DNA of 64,000 nucleotides from Micromonospora sp. WMMD1082. Its GTDB lineage: Bacteria; Actinomycetota; Actinomycetes; Mycobacteriales; Micromonosporaceae. Shown here in pieces: positions 29,525 to 37,102 of the stretch. The notes beneath the pieces are model-generated. The model did no database searches. It saw only the letters and a program-made list of their open reading frames with translations, and was not told the origin of the DNA. Both the position numbers and the translations under genes were made by a program. Positions within the stretch are counted from its first letter, which is position 1; each line of letters starts with the position of its first letter. Where the stretch lies: NCBI RefSeq assembly GCF_029626175.1, contig NZ_JARUBM010000002.1, positions 62,001 to 126,000 on the forward strand, read 5' to 3'.

Positions 29525-29932
29525 ATGCACTGGACACTCGAAGTGGTGATCGTGCCGGTCTCCGACATCGACCGGGCCAAGGACTTCTACACCGACCAGG
29601 TCGGCTTCGCCGTGGACCACGACACGGCCATCGGCGAGGACGTACGCATCGTGCAGTTGACCCCGCCCGGCTCCGGCTGCTCGATCGTCATCGGCAAGGG
29701 GGCGGTGCCGCAGATGCCGCCCGGTTCGCTCAAGGGCCTCCAGCTCGTCGTGCCCGACCTGGCCAAGGCCCGCGCCGAACTGCTCGAACGGGGTGTCGAG
29801 GTGAGCGAGATCCAGGTGATCGGCAAGAATCCCCGGCCCGTCCCCGACCCGCTGGACAATGTCGGTTTCGTCTTCTTCGAGGACCCGGACGGCAACGCCT
29901 GGGCGGTGCAGCAGATCTCCAGCCGCGCCTGA
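29525..29932 (+). CDS. VOC (glyoxalase/bleomycin-resistance fold) protein
   Basis: A 135-residue vicinal oxygen chelate protein: two beta-alpha-beta-beta-beta modules, with DIDRAKDFYTDQVGFAVDHD at residues 14-33 and VGFVFFEDPDGNAWAVQQI near the end, where the Glu/Asp metal-ligand region lies. Substrate unknown. The ATG has AGGAGGAC about 5 nt upstream. It converges on the acyl-CoA ligase gene with a 30-bp gap. Confidence 0.82.
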   Translation: MHWTLEVVIVPVSDIDRAKDFYTDQVGFAVDHDTAIGEDVRIVQLTPPGSGCSIVIGKGAVPQMPPGSLKGLQLVVPDLAKARAELLERGVEVSEIQVIGKNPRPVPDPLDNVGFVFFEDPDGNAWAVQQISSRA

Positions 29933-29962
29933 GGCGCGCCCTGTCAACAGGGGCCCTACCTT

Positions 29963-32521
29963 TCACAGCCGGCGGGGGCCGGTGTCGGGGCGGGGAACCG
30001 TGGCGGAGCCGACGCGGACGGAGGCGTGCAGCACCGAGAGGCCGTCGGGGCGGGCCAGGACCGGATTCAGCGTCAGGGCGCGGACCCGGGGCTGGTCGTC
30101 GGCGAGCCGCCCGACCCGCAGCAGCAGGTCGGCGAGCGCCGCGCGGTCCACCGGGGCGGCTCCCCGGTGCCCGCGCAGCAGCGGCGCCGCCCGGGGCGCG
30201 TCGACCAGCTCGGCGGCGTCCCGGTCGGTCAGCGGCACCGCCCGCCACGCCCGATCGCCGAGCAGCTCGGTGGCGACCCCGCCGAGCCCGAAGCCGACCA
30301 CCGGCCCGAACGCCGGATCCTCGACCAGCTCCACCACGCAGGCCACCCCGGGCGGCACCATCGGCTGCACCAGGACGTCCGCGCCGAAGGCGGGCGCCAT
30401 CTCCGTGAAGGCCCGGCGCACGGCCGCCGCGTCGGGCAGCTCCAGACGCACCGCACCGAGGTCGAGGCGGTGCCGCAGCCCGGCGGCCGCCGCCTTGAGC
30501 GCCACCGGGAACCCGAGCCGCGTCGCCGCCTCGACGGCCGCCTCGACCGAGGAGACCGGCACCGACTCGACCAGATCGATGCCGTACGCGGCGAGCAGCG
30601 CCCCCGGGTCGGCCCCCTCCATCCGCAGCGCCGCCTGCGCCGCCGCCGGATCGACGTCGGGCAGCTCCGGCGGCGTCCCGGGCGGACGACGCAGCCAGTC
30701 GGCGTACGCGGTGACCCGGGCCAGCGCCCGGACCGCCTCCTCGACACTCGGGTACGAGGGCATCCCGGCCGGGGCCCGGCCGACCAGGAAGGTGGCCACC
30801 GCCGGCTTGCCGGCCGACAGCGCGGCGGGCAGGGCGGCCGTGACATCGGCCTCGGTGCCGGTGAACTGGCCGGGCAGCGGCGGCGCGAAGAGTGCCACCA
30901 GGGCGTCGACGGACTCGTCGGCGGCCGCCCCGGCGAGCGCCGACGCGAACTCGGCCGCACTGGCCCGGGGCCCGACGTCGCGGGGATAGCCGGCCGCGAC
31001 GGTCAGCCCCTGTGCCGCGCAGGCGGTGGCCGCCAGCCCGGTCAACGCCGACGAGTTGCCGACCACACCGATCCGGTTTCCGGCCGGCAGCGGCTGGTTG
31101 GCCAGCAGCACCCCGACGTCCAGCAGCTCGCCGACCGTGTCCACCCGGATCACCCCGGACTGGGCGAACAGCGCGCTGACCGCCGTCTCGTCCGGGCCGA
31201 CGGAGTCGCCGACCCCCGGCGGACGGGCCGGTGAGGCCAGCGCCACCACCGGCTTGTCCCGGCCGATGCGACGGGCCAGCCGGGCGAACTTGCGCGGGTT
31301 GCCGAAGGTCTCCAGGTACAACATGATCACGTCGGTGGCGGGATCGTCCTGCCAGTACTGCAACAGGTCGTTGCCGGAGACGTCGGCGCGGTTGCCGGCC
31401 GAGACGAAGCTGGACAGCCCGAGCCCCCGCCGGTCGGCCTCGGCCAGCAGGGCCACGCCGAACGCGCCCGACTGGCTGAAGATGCCGACCCGGCCCGACA
31501 CCGGCAGGCGCGGGGCGAGGGTGGCGTTGAGGCGTACCGTCGGGTCGGTGTTGGCCACCCCCAGGCAGTTCGGGCCGACCACGCGCATGCCCGCGGCGTG
31601 GGCCGCGCGGACCAGCGCGCGCTGTGCGGCGGCGCCCTCGACACCGGCCTCGGCGAAGCCGGCCGAGATGACCACCAGGCCGTGCACCCCGGCGGCAGCG
31701 GCGTCGGCGACCACCGCCTCGGCCGCCTCGGGCGGCACCGCCACCACCGCCAGGTCGACGGGGAGCCCGGCATCGGCCGCCGACCGGTACGCGGGCAGCC
31801 CGGCGACCCGGGCGGCGCTCGGGTGCACCGGCACCACCGACCCGGTGAACCCGCCGTCGCGCAGGTGCCCGAGCACCGCCGCGCCGACGCCCTGACCGGT
31901 GGCGCTGGCGCCGTAGACGGCGACTCCGCGCGGGGCGAGCAGCCGGGCGATGGACCGCGCCTCGGTGCCGTGCTCCCGCCCGCGCTGCACCGCCAGGGTC
32001 GCCTCGGTGGGCGCGATCGGGAAGCTCAGGTGCACCACGCCGTCGGCGAACTGCTGCTGGATCTGGTACCCGAAGTCGGCGAAGACCCGCAGCATCTGGC
32101 CGTTGGCCGGGAGCACCTCGGCGACGAAGTTGACGATCCCGGCCCGCCGGGCGGCGTCGGCGAGATGCTCCATCAGCACCGATGCGATGCCCCGCCCCTG
32201 GTGGGCGTCCTCGACCACGAAGGCCACCTCGGCGTCGGGGGACTGCGGGCCGAGGCGTTCGTAGCGGCCAACGGCGACGATCCGGTCGCCGGCCAACACC
32301 ACGAACGCCTCCCGGTCACGGTGGTCGACGGTGACGAAGCGGTGCAGATCCCGTGCCGGGATCCGCGGGTACGGCGAGAAGTACCGCAGGTAGCGGGTGC
32401 GCTCGGAGAATCGGGAGTGCATCGCCACGATCTCCGGCGCGTCCGACGGCTGGATGGGTCGCAACTGGACGGTGCTGCCGTCGCTGAGCAGCACGTCCAC
32501 GGCATGTTCGGCTGTGGTCAC
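29963..32521 (-). CDS. GNAT acetyltransferase fused to ADP-forming acyl-CoA ligase (Pat-like)
   Basis: An 852-residue multidomain protein. A GNAT acetyltransferase comes first (about residues 1-175, with the acetyl-CoA loop EDAHQGRGIASVLMEHL). A CoA-binding Rossmann domain (VAVYGASATGQGVGAAVLGHL, about 195) and a succinyl-CoA-synthetase-like ligase region (SQSGAFGVALL, GNRADVSGNDLL) follow, then a C-terminal ATP-grasp domain. The same domains build Pat protein acyltransferases, which acetylate acyl-CoA synthetases; here GNAT is N-terminal, the order reported for some actinobacteria. The GTG at 32521 has GGAGGG about 9 nt upstream. It sits 29 bp downstream of acuC, a lysine deacetylase, implying a paired writer and eraser. 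Confidence 0.82.
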   Translation of the reverse strand: MTTAEHAVDVLLSDGSTVQLRPIQPSDAPEIVAMHSRFSERTRYLRYFSPYPRIPARDLHRFVTVDHRDREAFVVLAGDRIVAVGRYERLGPQSPDAEVAFVVEDAHQGRGIASVLMEHLADAARRAGIVNFVAEVLPANGQMLRVFADFGYQIQQQFADGVVHLSFPIAPTEATLAVQRGREHGTEARSIARLLAPRGVAVYGASATGQGVGAAVLGHLRDGGFTGSVVPVHPSAARVAGLPAYRSAADAGLPVDLAVVAVPPEAAEAVVADAAAAGVHGLVVISAGFAEAGVEGAAAQRALVRAAHAAGMRVVGPNCLGVANTDPTVRLNATLAPRLPVSGRVGIFSQSGAFGVALLAEADRRGLGLSSFVSAGNRADVSGNDLLQYWQDDPATDVIMLYLETFGNPRKFARLARRIGRDKPVVALASPARPPGVGDSVGPDETAVSALFAQSGVIRVDTVGELLDVGVLLANQPLPAGNRIGVVGNSSALTGLAATACAAQGLTVAAGYPRDVGPRASAAEFASALAGAAADESVDALVALFAPPLPGQFTGTEADVTAALPAALSAGKPAVATFLVGRAPAGMPSYPSVEEAVRALARVTAYADWLRRPPGTPPELPDVDPAAAQAALRMEGADPGALLAAYGIDLVESVPVSSVEAAVEAATRLGFPVALKAAAAGLRHRLDLGAVRLELPDAAAVRRAFTEMAPAFGADVLVQPMVPPGVACVVELVEDPAFGPVVGFGLGGVATELLGDRAWRAVPLTDRDAAELVDAPRAAPLLRGHRGAAPVDRAALADLLLRVGRLADDQPRVRALTLNPVLARPDGLSVLHASVRVGSATVPRPDTGPRRL

Positions 32522-32550
32522 CTCGGGCGGCCCTCCCCCGGCCGGCGCGG

Positions 32551-33732
32551 TCAGTCGCGTGGATCGTGCGGGTCGAGGCCGAGCAGCGGGAAGACCGCCT
32601 TGCGGGTCGCCGCGATGGCCCGGTCCACCGGGTTCGGCTCGCCCGTCGGCTGCCACGGCTCGTACCCCGGGTCGACGTCGTCGGTCATCCGCAGCGGCAC
32701 GTCGACGCCGGGGCGGCGCGCCGTGGCCAGCTCCCGCCAGGCCGGCGGGGTCAGCGCGGCCGGGTCCAGCGGGGCACCGGTGGCCACCGCCAGCAGGTGC
32801 GTCCAGGCCCGGGGCACCACCTCGACCAGGGCGTACCCGCCACCGCCGGTGGCCACCCAGCGACCGTCGCACAGCTCGTCGGCGAGCGCCCGCAACGCCA
32901 GGTAGGTGGCGCGCTGGCCGTCGACGGAGAGATGCAGGTCGGCGAGGGGGTCGACGCGGTGGGCGTCCGCCCCGCACTGGGTGAACAGCAGCTGCGGGCG
33001 GAACGCCCGCAGCACCGACGGCACGATCGCGTGGAAGGCACGCTGCCAGCCGGCGTCCTCCACCCCGGGCGGCAGCGGGATGTTGACCGCGGTGCCGGCC
33101 GCGTTCGGGCCGCCGGTCTCGTCCGGGAAGCCGGTGCCGGGGAAGAGCGCGAGCGGGGTCTCGTGCAGGCTGACGGTCAGCACCCGCGGGTCGTCCCAGA
33201 AGATCTGCTGCACCCCGTCGCCATGGTGCACGTCGACATCGACGTACGCGATCCGCTCCGCGCCCAGGTCGAGCAGCCGGGCGATGGCCACCGCCGGGTC
33301 GTTGTAGACACAGAACCCGGCGGCGCGGGCCGCCATGGCGTGATGCAGGCCGCCGGCCACGTTCACCGCGCGGCGGGCGTCGCCGCGCCACACCGCCTCG
33401 GCCGCGATCACGCTCGCCCCGGCGACCAGCGCACTGGACTCGTGCATCCCCTCGAAGACGGGATTGTCCGAGGTGCCCAGACCGAAGCCGGCGAAGAGCG
33501 GGTCGCGCGGTGCGATCCGGACCGCGTCCAGGTAGCGCGGGTCATGCACCCGGGTGAGCAACGCGTCGTCGGCGGGGGTCGGCGGCACCAGCCGCACCCC
33601 GGGCCGGCGCAGGATGCCGAACTCCCGGGCGAGCGCGATGGTCAGCTCCACCCGCACCGGGTCGAGCGGGTGGTCACCGAGGTCGTAGGCGAGCAGCGAC
33701 TCGTCCCACACCACCACCGTGTCGTCGGACAT
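32551..33732 (-). CDS. acuC: AcuC-type histone deacetylase family protein
   Basis: A Zn-dependent deacetylase of 393 residues related to class I/II HDACs. Catalytic features are GGLHHAMAARAAGFCVYND (active-site His pair), YVDVDVHHGDGVQ (metal-binding Asp and His), LFTQCGADAH (second metal Asp) and ATGGGGYAL. In Bacillus, AcuC deacetylates and activates acetyl-CoA synthetase. The ATG at 33732 starts MSDDTVVVWDESLLAYDLGD. The gene precedes the GNAT/ligase fusion in what looks like a two-gene operon, so it probably reverses that enzyme's acylation. Confidence 0.9.
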   Translation of the reverse strand: MSDDTVVVWDESLLAYDLGDHPLDPVRVELTIALAREFGILRRPGVRLVPPTPADDALLTRVHDPRYLDAVRIAPRDPLFAGFGLGTSDNPVFEGMHESSALVAGASVIAAEAVWRGDARRAVNVAGGLHHAMAARAAGFCVYNDPAVAIARLLDLGAERIAYVDVDVHHGDGVQQIFWDDPRVLTVSLHETPLALFPGTGFPDETGGPNAAGTAVNIPLPPGVEDAGWQRAFHAIVPSVLRAFRPQLLFTQCGADAHRVDPLADLHLSVDGQRATYLALRALADELCDGRWVATGGGGYALVEVVPRAWTHLLAVATGAPLDPAALTPPAWRELATARRPGVDVPLRMTDDVDPGYEPWQPTGEPNPVDRAIAATRKAVFPLLGLDPHDPRD

Positions 33733-33779
33733 CTGCTCATGGTCGCACGTGGCGGGCCGGACGGCCGGCCGCGTGCCGC

Positions 33780-34643
33780 TCAGCCGCCGGGTGTCGGGCC
33801 GGTGGCGACCGGCCGCCGCGGGTCGGCCACCCAGTTGCTCCACGACCCGACATAGAGCGCGGCGTCGGGCCGGCCCGCCAGGTGCAGCGCGAACACGGCC
33901 TGCGCGGCGGTCACTCCCGAGCCGCAGTACGCCCCGACGGGCGCGCCGGCGGCCACCCCGGCGGCGACGAACCGGTCGCCCAGCGCCTCGGCGCTCGGGA
34001 AACGGCCGCCGTCGACGTACTCCGGGGCGGGCAGATTCACCGCGCCCGGGATGTGCCCGGCCACCGGGTCGATCGGCTCGTGCTCGCCCCGGTAGCGGGG
34101 CGCGGCCCGCACGTCGAGCAGGACGCCGTCACCGTCGCCGGCCGCGGCCAGCCGGGCGGCCGCCGTGACGTCCAGCACCGGCAGGGCACCCGGACGGGCG
34201 GTCACGTCACCCGGGGTGGGAGTCGGCTCGTCCGTGCTGGTGGGCAGCCCGGCACCCGTCCAGGCCGGGAGGCCGCCGTGCAACAGTCGCACCGGCCGGT
34301 GACCCGCCCAGCGCAGCGTCCACCAGGCCCGGGCCGCCGACATGCCGTCACCGCCGTCGTACACCACCACGGGGTGACCGGCACGCACCCCGGCGGCCCG
34401 CAGCGCCGCCTGGAGCGCGGCCGGGTCGGGCAGGGGATGGCGGCCCGCCGGGCCGGGCGGGCCGCACAGCGCGGTGTCCAGGTCGACGAAGACCGCGCCG
34501 GGCACGTGCCCCTGCGCGTAGTCGTCCCGCCCGGGTGGGCCGGCCAGCCGCCAGCGGACGTCGAGCAGGGTGGGCGGGTCGGTCCCGTCGAGTTCGGCGG
34601 CGAGCCGCTCGACCTCGACCAGAAGATCATCTCTACCGGGCAT
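33780..34643 (-). CDS. rhodanese-type sulfurtransferase (two-domain)
   Basis: A 287-residue sulfurtransferase of the thiosulfate / 3-mercaptopyruvate class. The N-terminal inactive rhodanese domain (residues 10-135) has DYAQGHVPGAVFVDLD. The C-terminal catalytic domain has GHIPGAVNLPA and the active-site Cys240 in AYCGSGVTA. CGSGVT is nearer the mercaptopyruvate type than the CRKGVT of thiosulfate transferases, so 3-mercaptopyruvate is the better guess. It is divergent from ideR, with 98 bp between starts. Confidence 0.88.
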   Translation of the reverse strand: MPGRDDLLVEVERLAAELDGTDPPTLLDVRWRLAGPPGRDDYAQGHVPGAVFVDLDTALCGPPGPAGRHPLPDPAALQAALRAAGVRAGHPVVVYDGGDGMSAARAWWTLRWAGHRPVRLLHGGLPAWTGAGLPTSTDEPTPTPGDVTARPGALPVLDVTAAARLAAAGDGDGVLLDVRAAPRYRGEHEPIDPVAGHIPGAVNLPAPEYVDGGRFPSAEALGDRFVAAGVAAGAPVGAYCGSGVTAAQAVFALHLAGRPDAALYVGSWSNWVADPRRPVATGPTPGG

Positions 34644-34741
34644 GGGATCCAGTCAACACCATCGGTGACCGGACGGCGCTTCGCCGGCAGGGCTTTGAGG
34701 TGCGGCAGGGTACCATCGACCATTGGAGGGCCGCTGACACC

Positions 34742-35431
34742 ATGAAGTCTCACGACCTGGTCGATACGACCGAGATGTACCTGCGTACGATCCTCGAACT
34801 CGAGGAGGAGGGCGTGCCGCCGCTGCGCGCCCGGATCGCCGAACGGTTGCACCAGAGCGGTCCCACGGTCAGTCAGACCGTCGCCCGGATGGAGCGCGAC
34901 GGCCTACTCACCGTCGAGGGTGACCGGCACCTTGCCCTCACCCCGCTCGGCCGCAGCACCGCCGTGTCGGTGATGCGCAAGCACCGCCTCGCCGAGCTGC
35001 TGCTGGTCAACGTGATCGGGATGCCCTACGAGGAGGCCCACGAGGAGGCCTGCCGCTGGGAGCACGTGATGAGCGACGCGGTCGAGAAGCGGGTCTACGA
35101 CCTGCTCAACCGGCCGACCCGGTCGCCGTACGGCAACCCGATCCCGGGCCTGGAGGAGCTGGGCTCGCCCGGCCTGTTCGAGCCCGAGCCGGCCGACGGC
35201 GAGCGCAATCTGGCCTTCCCCGGCCTCACCGGCAAGGTGATCGTGCGGCGGATCTGCGAGAGCGTGCAGACCGACGCGGAGGTGCTCCGGCAGCTGCACG
35301 CGGCCGGCGTCGACCCGGGGGCCACGGTGACCGTGGCGCAGGAACGCGACGCGGTGGCGATCGACCGCTCCGGCGAGAGCGTGCGGCTGCCCCGCGAGGT
35401 CGCCTCCCGGGTCTTCGTCGCCGCCGTCTGA
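34742..35431 (+). CDS. ideR: DtxR/IdeR-family metal-dependent repressor
   Basis: A 229-residue regulator. The N-terminal winged helix (residues 1-72, LVDTTEMYLRTILELEEEG and HQSGPTVSQTVARMERDGL) is followed by a dimerisation and metal-binding domain (EACRWEHVMSDAVEKRV) and a C-terminal SH3-like domain (VRRICESVQTD ... VFVAAV). With Fe(II) it would repress siderophore genes and control iron storage. Synteny downstream of sigB matches M. tuberculosis ideR. An Mn-type DtxR is possible but less likely given the 229-residue length. No iron box is evident in its own upstream region. Confidence 0.9.
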   Translation: MKSHDLVDTTEMYLRTILELEEEGVPPLRARIAERLHQSGPTVSQTVARMERDGLLTVEGDRHLALTPLGRSTAVSVMRKHRLAELLLVNVIGMPYEEAHEEACRWEHVMSDAVEKRVYDLLNRPTRSPYGNPIPGLEELGSPGLFEPEPADGERNLAFPGLTGKVIVRRICESVQTDAEVLRQLHAAGVDPGATVTVAQERDAVAIDRSGESVRLPREVASRVFVAAV

Positions 35432-35438
35432 CGCCGGT

Positions 35439-35678
35439 TCACCTGACGTAGGGGCAGTGCCGGCAGCCCCGGTCGCAACACGTGCCACGGCGGGCCAGGA
35501 AGCCCGCCGTGAGCACGAACAGCCCGGTGTCCGGATCGAGGTAGCCGGCCTCACCGGCGGCCAGCGCGGCGGCGTGCACGGCGAGAACTTGCTCCCGCCC
35601 CGGGTGATCGAGCGCCAGCCGTGACGGGTGCGGCTCGGTCAACGCCCGCCCCGCCAGACTCCGCCGCTCCCCGCTCAT
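35439..35678 (-). CDS. DUF5522 small cysteine-rich protein
   Basis: A 79-residue protein ending GTCCDRGCRHCPYVR, the defining cysteine cluster of DUF5522, with YLDPDTGLFVLTAGFLARRG just before it. The cluster suggests a metal site; the function is unknown. Its stop is 8 bp from the ideR stop, so the genes converge with no room for a separate terminator. Confidence 0.78.
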   Translation of the reverse strand: MSGERRSLAGRALTEPHPSRLALDHPGREQVLAVHAAALAAGEAGYLDPDTGLFVLTAGFLARRGTCCDRGCRHCPYVR

Positions 35679-35726
35679 CCCCCGCAGTCTAGGCAGCGGC
35701 CCCCGCGCCCACCCCGCCCGGCACCT

Positions 35727-35802
35727 CGTCGATCTTGCACTTATGGTCGCTGATGTGCCCCCATTTGCGGCTTTTGCGGCGACAGAAAGTGCAAGATCGA
35801 CG
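35727..35802. repeat. long imperfect hairpin, arm CGTCGATCTTGCACTT
   Basis: 16-bp perfect arms (35727-35742 and 35787-35802) enclose an inner GTCGC/GCGAC pairing and a 44-nt middle. It lies in the 148-bp gap between DUF5522 and the broken DUF2332 gene and is one of several gene-end hairpins here. Confidence 0.7.
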
Positions 35803-35826
35803 GGGTGTTGGGCGGGGGGTCGGGGG

Positions 35827-36664
35827 TTAGGCGAACCAGGTGATTTCTTGGCCGTGGCCTCGGGTCCAGGCTAGGGGTTGGCCGTCTAGTGCCAGCACGT
35901 TGAGGTGTGCCTCGCTCGGGGGCGGCGGCAGGCCCTGGTACGGCAGCACCATCGGGCCCTCGTTGGAGATCCAGTGGCCGGGCAGTGCGCGTACCAGCTC
36001 GGTGAAGGCCGCCCGGCGCGGCGTCGGCACCAGGTAGAGCACGCTGGTGTGGAAGATCACCAGCGTCGCGTCGGCCGGCGCCTGGGCGGCCAGCGCCGGC
36101 AGGTCGTCCACCAGGTCACCGCGGACCAGCAGCGGCGGATCGGCGGTGGCGACGGCGGCCGCGGACCGCAGCCGGGTGCGGCGATGCTCGTGTTCCGGCC
36201 AGATCAGCGCGTCCAGCCAGGCGAGGTCGGCCGGACTCGTCACGTCGAGCGGGTTCAGATCCAGACCGGCCCGCCACACCACCTCCGGCCGGCGAGCCGG
36301 TGGCGCGAGGTTCGTGGCCACACAGCAGCGCGAGGGGCTGCGGCAACGCGGCGAGCACCGGAAGCAGCACGGCACAGCGGCCCGCCTCGTTGGTCTGCGT
36401 CACCCGGGTACGGACCTCCGCCTCGATCGCCGGCCAGTTCGCCACCATGTAGTCGCGGAACGCCGCCGGATCCTCGACCGGCCCGCCGAGCAGGCGCACC
36501 ACGCTGAAGAGCAGATTCGGCTGCTGCTTGGCCGGCGGCAGAGCGCCGAGCAGAGCGAGCAGTTCCCCGTCGCGGCACACCGACCACGCCAGCCGCTCGT
36601 ACGCCGCCGAGACCCCCCGTGCCTCCCGCTCCGCGAACCAGGCGTACCGCTCAGCGATCGTCAT
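35827..36664 (-). pseudogene. DUF2332 gene, broken by internal deletion and frameshift
   Basis: Two overlapping reading frames encode the two ends of one DUF2332 protein. The first (from 36664) runs MTIAERYAWFAEREARG ... AALPQPLALLC and then loses similarity after about residue 115. The second picks up near 36320 with RRPEVVWRAGLDLNPLDVTSPADLAWL and runs to the normal C-terminus at 35827. The central segment that should carry the EVGASAGL-type motif (about 50 residues, from memory of the family) is gone, and the join is out of frame. The remaining span of 838 bp is shorter than an intact gene (about 1 kb). Confidence 0.75.
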
Positions 36665-36730
36665 GGAGCCGATCCTCGCAACAACGGCTCGCCCCCGCCG
36701 ATGACGTTCCTCACGATTCGATTCCTACGC

Positions 36731-36779
36731 GATCTTGGTACAGAACCGCCCCTCACGGGGCCCGTTCCGTACCAAGATC
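36731..36779. repeat. hairpin, arm GATCTTGGTAC
   Basis: Arms GATCTTGGTAC (36731-36741) and its complement (36769-36779) continue inward with GAAC/GTTC and GCCCC/GGGGC, closing on a 4-nt loop. It lies 67 bp upstream of the DUF2332 start. Confidence 0.7.
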
Positions 36780-36836
36780 TCCTGGCTGGCGGTCGCTACG
36801 GTGCCTGGGGTGGAGTCCCGGTCGTACGCGGACAAC

Positions 36837-36895
36837 ATCGTTTGCGGTTGAGTGACTCGCACAGCGGCGTGTCGAGTCACTCAACCGCAAACGAT
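36837..36895. repeat. hairpin with 23-bp perfect stem
   Basis: 36837-36859 (beginning ATCGTTTGCGGTTGAG) and 36873-36895 are exact reverse complements around a 13-nt loop. The low-GC stem differs in composition from the surrounding DNA. Confidence 0.8.
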
Positions 36896-36977
36896 CTCCA
36901 CTCAGGATCCTGATCGCGATCGACGGGCGCGGCTAGACGACGTTCACCCGACATGTCTGCCCCTCCCTGTACGCCCA

Positions 36978-37019
36978 AAGCAGGTGCCTCCCACCCGGAT
37001 TCGGATGGGAGGCACCTGC
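36978..37019 (-). terminator. nrdJ terminator
   Basis: A 15-bp perfect stem (36978-36992 with 37005-37019, arm AGCAGGTGCCTCCCA) plus an inner CCG/CGG, 84 bp beyond the nrdJ stop codon on its strand. Confidence 0.75.
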
Positions 37020-37102
37020 TGTAGAGCTTCGCCACGGGCGCTGTCAACCAGTGATTCCCGCTTGGGAGCCAATCACAGGGGACGTGGCCGACCTTCTCGG
37101 TT

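Larger units (their letters stand above)
36665..37102. other. 438-bp non-coding region with three hairpins
   Basis: No reading frame here looks real. It holds, in order, a hairpin at 36731-36779, a 23-bp-stem hairpin at 36837-36895 and the nrdJ terminator at 36978-37019, each listed separately. Together with the neighbouring pseudogene this reads as a decayed, repeat-rich junction. Confidence 0.6.
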
